DNA from: Erwinia aphidicola | GTDB taxonomy: Bacteria; Pseudomonadota; Gammaproteobacteria; Enterobacterales; Enterobacteriaceae | NCBI RefSeq assembly: GCF_014773485.1 | Contig: NZ_JACXBP010000004.1 | Coordinates: forward strand, 62,001-126,000 | Length of the DNA: 64,000 nt | Direction: 5' to 3' | Shown here: piece after piece, positions 60,715-64,000 of the stretch | How the letters are laid out: each line of letters starts with the position of its first letter | Numbering within the stretch: position 1 is the stretch's first letter | Position numbers and translations under genes: made by a program | Notes under the pieces: generated by a model | What the model saw: only the letters and a program-made list of their open reading frames with translations | Databases searched by the model: none | Told to the model about the DNA's origin: nothing

Positions 60715-61881
60715 TCAGATCGCCGTTGAGCGCTTCAGGCAAAACAGCGCGGCAATAAACAGCGCACCCGCACCGGCGATAATCGATATTTTCAACGGGT
60801 CGCCCTGACCCTGCAGCAGTCCCGTCATCAGCGGTCCGCACACCTGGCCAATGCCATAGGTAAAGGTCACCAGCGCCATCAGATTGATGCCGGCAGGGAC
60901 CGGCAGTTTTTTCGCCAGCGGCATTACCAGCGCGGTGGTGCCCATAAAGGTGAATCCAAAGCCGAGGCAGCAGAGGATCAGCAGCAGCGGTGAGTGGCCG
61001 TTCAGCGACAGCAGCACGCAGATGGCCTGCAAAATCAGATTGAAAATCAGTGACAGGGTGATGCCAAAGCGGTGCTCCATCAGCAGCCAGAAAAAACAGC
61101 CGGGGATAATCGCCAGCCCGACCAGCGACCACAGATGCTGTGAAATAACACTATTTGCAAGCTGGTGCGAGATCAGCGGCAGGAAGGTGGCGACAATGAT
61201 GTAGCCGAACCCGGCCAGGCCATAAACGATTGCCAGCTGCCACCAGCCCACCACGCTGCTTTTGCGTCTCGGTCTCTGTTGAGATTCAGGGGTGAAGGCG
61301 ATGGCGGTGGGGGATAAAATCACCAGCAGCACCAGCAGGATCAGGCCGATTACGCCCGCGCCAAGCCACAGCGAGGCGGCATGCAGCTGTAGCGCAATCC
61401 CGAAATTGACGTACTCATTGCCCAGCAGAATGCCAACGCCAACGCCGGAAAATAGCGAAGCGGTCACCCAATGATTATTCGTGTGGTGCAGGACGGTGAC
61501 TGAGCCAAAAATCATCAATGCGGCACTGGCCAGCCCCGCCAGAAAGCGCACCACCAGCGCGATATTAACCCGGTCCACCCCTGCCATCGCGAAGAGCAGC
61601 ACGACGGAAAGCACGGAAAAAATAAATACCATATTTTGCGAGCGCGGGCGGTGGAAGCCGCTCCATGAAAATAGCAGGCTGCCCACCAGGTAGCCTCCGT
61701 AGTTAGCGCTTGCCAGCCACGCCAGCTGGGGAAAAGTGAATATTTTCTCCTCCAGCATTTTGGGCAGCATCGGCGTATATAAGAAACGGCTGATGCCAAC
61801 GCCCAGAGCCAGCAGCAGCACGCCATAAGCGGCGGTGCGGATATTGCTACGATTAAGCCGTTCTTTATCGCTATGCGGCAT
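60715..61881 (-). CDS. MFS transporter, YbfB/YjiJ family
   Basis: This 388-residue protein has twelve predicted helices and the YbfB-type first segment LGVGISRFLYTPMLPKML, plus the short loop LASANYGGYLVGSLLFSW. Substrate unknown. Divergent from the flavoprotein gene at 62097 across a 215-base AT-rich gap, which suggests shared control. I see no link to nrdDG, from whose promoter it is 170 bases away. Confidence 0.85.
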   Translation of the reverse strand: MPHSDKERLNRSNIRTAAYGVLLLALGVGISRFLYTPMLPKMLEEKIFTFPQLAWLASANYGGYLVGSLLFSWSGFHRPRSQNMVFIFSVLSVVLLFAMAGVDRVNIALVVRFLAGLASAALMIFGSVTVLHHTNNHWVTASLFSGVGVGILLGNEYVNFGIALQLHAASLWLGAGVIGLILLVLLVILSPTAIAFTPESQQRPRRKSSVVGWWQLAIVYGLAGFGYIIVATFLPLISHQLANSVISQHLWSLVGLAIIPGCFFWLLMEHRFGITLSLIFNLILQAICVLLSLNGHSPLLLILCCLGFGFTFMGTTALVMPLAKKLPVPAGINLMALVTFTYGIGQVCGPLMTGLLQGQGDPLKISIIAGAGALFIAALFCLKRSTAI

Positions 61882-62096
61882 GAATAATATTCCTTTTATC
61901 CATATTGATAGCGAGGAAGGTTAGCATGCGGCGCAATGATAAATACATCACCTTAAGTGTCTTCAGGACGCTATTTCTTTAATTCGCCTGAATGGTTAAT
62001 TTTAGCCTTTTTTGATATTTCATACGGCACGTTGAGCGCAGAATAATCTCAGCTGCTGTTATTTAATTAAAAAAAGCCAGTCACGGGGATCATATT

Positions 62097-63923
62097 ATGA
62101 GTAAAATAAGTATCGCTATTATCGGCGCCGGTTCGAGAGGTCTTAGCCTGCTGGAGAGAATCGTCACGCTTTATCCTGAGTACAGTCCCAACCAGAAAAT
62201 GGAAATATGGCTGATTGATAAAAACGAAGCGGGATTTGGCGTGCACCTGCCGAACCAGCCCGACTACTTTCTGACTAACACCGTCGCCTGTCAAATCACC
62301 CTGTTTGGTGACGATAGCGTCACCGCCCCCGGGAGTATACGTGAGGGCCCGAACTTATATCAGTGGGCGCGTGACCAGGGTTATAAAAAATCAGGGCAGT
62401 TGTACTCCAGACGCCCTCAGGGGGAAGAGATTTCGCCTGACGACTATCTCCCGCGAGCGCTATTAGGGGAATATCTTCACTCAGTCTATTTACGTATTTT
62501 GCACAACCTCCCGCCAGGTATTACGGTGAATGTGATTCGTGGTTTTGCGGTTCAGGTCAGTTCGTTTTCAAACCATACGATTAAGATTAAGTTAGATAAT
62601 GATTTCAAAATAAAGGCCAACTACCTTTTTCTCGCGACCGGCCACGGTGAAAACAGGTCGACGGAAGACGATCTCAGTATTCAACGCTTCGTTTCGGGCA
62701 ACCTGCATAAAAATAAATTACTGCGCTATATTCGGCGCCCCTACGAGCTGCGTAAATATAGTCATATTGCCGGGGGCAGCAATGTGATGATCGGCGGAAT
62801 GGGTTTAACCACTTACGACATTATTGCCAGACTGACCGTCGGCTGCGGGGGGCGATTCTGCGATGCCGGTCATCGTCTGATTTATCACCCATCCGGTGAT
62901 GAACCGCAGATCTACATTTATTCCCGCCAGTCGCTGCCTGCAGGCAGCCGTGGCGTGAATCAGAAGGGGGTCAGCGGGCGCTATCTGGCGCATTTTTTCA
63001 CCCTCGATGCCATCGATCGCTTACGCCAGCGGACAGCGCAGGGAAAAATCGACTTTGTTGCCGACCTGCTACCGCTGCTGATCAAAGAAATGTGCTACGT
63101 CTACAGCTGCGTCGAGCGGGGTGAATGGACGCAGGCTCGGGATTATCAGGCCGGTGCGGCTGAACGTGAGGCAATCAATCAGCTCTTCTATCCGCATCAG
63201 GGGTTAACCTTTTCGACCCTTGAAGAGTGGCGGGCATGGTTTAAAGAGCTGCTGATAAAGGATATTGCTGACGCTGAAAAAGGCAACGTTGACGGCGCAT
63301 TAAAGGCCGCTGCTGATGTCATCAGGGACACGCGCGATATTCTGCGTTATGCCATCAACCACGGTGGGCTGACGCCACAGTCGCACCGTCAGTTTCTGAG
63401 TGAGTTCTGCCCGATATTCAACCGTATTGCGGTGGGGCCGCCCTTAAGACGGAATCAGGAGTTACTGGCGCTGATTGAGAGCGGCGTGGTAGCGCTGGCG
63501 GGTGGGCCCGCAGCCCGATTAGTCTGCCGGTCGGAAAGCGGCCATTTTGCCCTGCACACCTCTTTTGTACAGGAAGAGAGCGTGACGCTGGCTGATATCC
63601 TGATTAAAGCCCGTATAGCGACATTTTCACCCGCCAGCGACAGCTCCAGGCTCTACCATAATCTGCTGGCTGAGGGGGTGATCAGGCCCTATGACAACGA
63701 CGGATTTCCCGCGGGCGGGATAGATATCGACAGGCAGCACCACGTCATCAGCCGTAAGAAAATCAGTCAGAAGAACATCTATGCCCTGGGCACGCCGGTG
63801 GAAGGGCCGAACTACTTCACTTATGTGCTGCCGCGCCCGGCAGTGAACTCAACGGCACTGCAGGAAGCCGCGCTTTGTGTCGTCGACATGTATCAAAATA
63901 TCCGTAAACACGCGGGCAGCTGA
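62097..63923 (+). CDS. FAD/NAD(P)-binding domain protein of unknown function
   Basis: This 608-residue protein has an N-terminal dinucleotide-binding fold (IAIIGAGSRGLSLLERI), a second conserved block GFGVHLPNQPDYFLTNT near 48-64, and YLFLATGHGENRS near 173-185. The C-terminal half ends with NIYALGTPVEGPNYFTYVLPRP. This is the layout of the NAD_binding_9 (FAD-NAD(P)-binding) family, often found in secondary-metabolite or uncharacterised loci. The first third has visibly lower G+C and more AT-rich codons than the neighbours, which suggests transfer. GGGGAT precedes the ATG. No biosynthetic partner is visible before the window ends. Confidence 0.8.
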   Translation: MSKISIAIIGAGSRGLSLLERIVTLYPEYSPNQKMEIWLIDKNEAGFGVHLPNQPDYFLTNTVACQITLFGDDSVTAPGSIREGPNLYQWARDQGYKKSGQLYSRRPQGEEISPDDYLPRALLGEYLHSVYLRILHNLPPGITVNVIRGFAVQVSSFSNHTIKIKLDNDFKIKANYLFLATGHGENRSTEDDLSIQRFVSGNLHKNKLLRYIRRPYELRKYSHIAGGSNVMIGGMGLTTYDIIARLTVGCGGRFCDAGHRLIYHPSGDEPQIYIYSRQSLPAGSRGVNQKGVSGRYLAHFFTLDAIDRLRQRTAQGKIDFVADLLPLLIKEMCYVYSCVERGEWTQARDYQAGAAEREAINQLFYPHQGLTFSTLEEWRAWFKELLIKDIADAEKGNVDGALKAAADVIRDTRDILRYAINHGGLTPQSHRQFLSEFCPIFNRIAVGPPLRRNQELLALIESGVVALAGGPAARLVCRSESGHFALHTSFVQEESVTLADILIKARIATFSPASDSSRLYHNLLAEGVIRPYDNDGFPAGGIDIDRQHHVISRKKISQKNIYALGTPVEGPNYFTYVLPRPAVNSTALQEAALCVVDMYQNIRKHAGS

Positions 63924-64000
63924 TTCGACCTGCAGCCCATCACGCTGCTGCGATATTTTTTGCCGTCCTGAAGTGCCATGGCGGTTGCATTAAACCCTGA

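Overview
This window is a chromosomal segment of a Gram-negative gammaproteobacterium of the order Enterobacterales. Almost every protein reads as a close relative of an Escherichia coli K-12 protein, and most of the gene order matches the E. coli rpoN-mla-murA-rplU-obgE-dacB-greA-ftsH-nusA-infB-pnp-deaD-yhb region. Several joins differ from E. coli: a dga operon beside npr, pmrAB behind dacB, an ent operon beside obgE, an export cassette between yhbW and ubiV, and nrdDG beyond yhbO. These, together with ERIC-type repeats, suggest a non-Escherichia lineage such as Erwinia or Pantoea (Erwiniaceae). The family is an inference; the order is secure.

Layout. (1) 1-2.9 kb: the end of a D-glucosaminate PTS operon (dgaC end, dgaD, dgaE, dgaF). 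(2) 2.9-11 kb, minus strand: nitrogen PTS and sigma-54 genes (npr, rapZ, ptsN, hpf, rpoN), then lipopolysaccharide transport and Kdo synthesis (lptB, lptA, lptC, kdsC, kdsD) and yrbG. (3) 11-16 kb: mlaFEDCB phospholipid transport, ibaG, murA. (4) 16-20.8 kb: sfsB, ispB, rplU-rpmA, yhbE, obgE. (5) 20.8-25.7 kb, minus strand: entC-entE-entB-entA-entH, making 2,3-dihydroxybenzoate and loading it on a carrier, behind a Fur-box promoter. (6) 25.9-29 kb: dacB-pmrA-pmrB. (7) 29-46.5 kb: greA, yhbY, rlmE, ftsH, folP, glmM, secG, two tRNAs, rimP-nusA-infB-rbfA-truB, rpsO, pnp, nlpI. (8) 46.6-53.3 kb: yrbN-deaD, yhbW, and a membrane-fusion protein plus two ABC-2 permeases with no ATPase gene. (9) 53.3-60.6 kb: anaerobic ubiquinone synthesis (ubiT, ubiU, ubiV), yhbS, yhbQ, yhbO, a DUF350 gene and anaerobic ribonucleotide reductase nrdDG. 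(10) 60.7-64 kb: an MFS transporter divergent from a large FAD/NAD(P)-binding protein of unknown role.

How the parts relate. Much of the window is core machinery: envelope building (Lpt, Kds, Mla, MurA, DacB, GlmM, NlpI), translation and RNA turnover (RimP, NusA, IF2, RbfA, TruB, S15, PNPase, DeaD), and anaerobic metabolism with plausible FNR and NrdR sites. The accessory parts are the dga operon, the ent operon, the MFP/permease cassette and the terminal MFS/flavoprotein pair. I see no transposase, integrase, phage gene or CRISPR array. The repeats are ERIC-type elements and short REP-like palindromes.

The best candidates for something under-described are the ATPase-less MFP/permease cassette with a 17-codon upstream ORF coupled to its first gene, and the flavoprotein/MFS pair at the right end. 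I cannot show that either is a new system from sequence alone.
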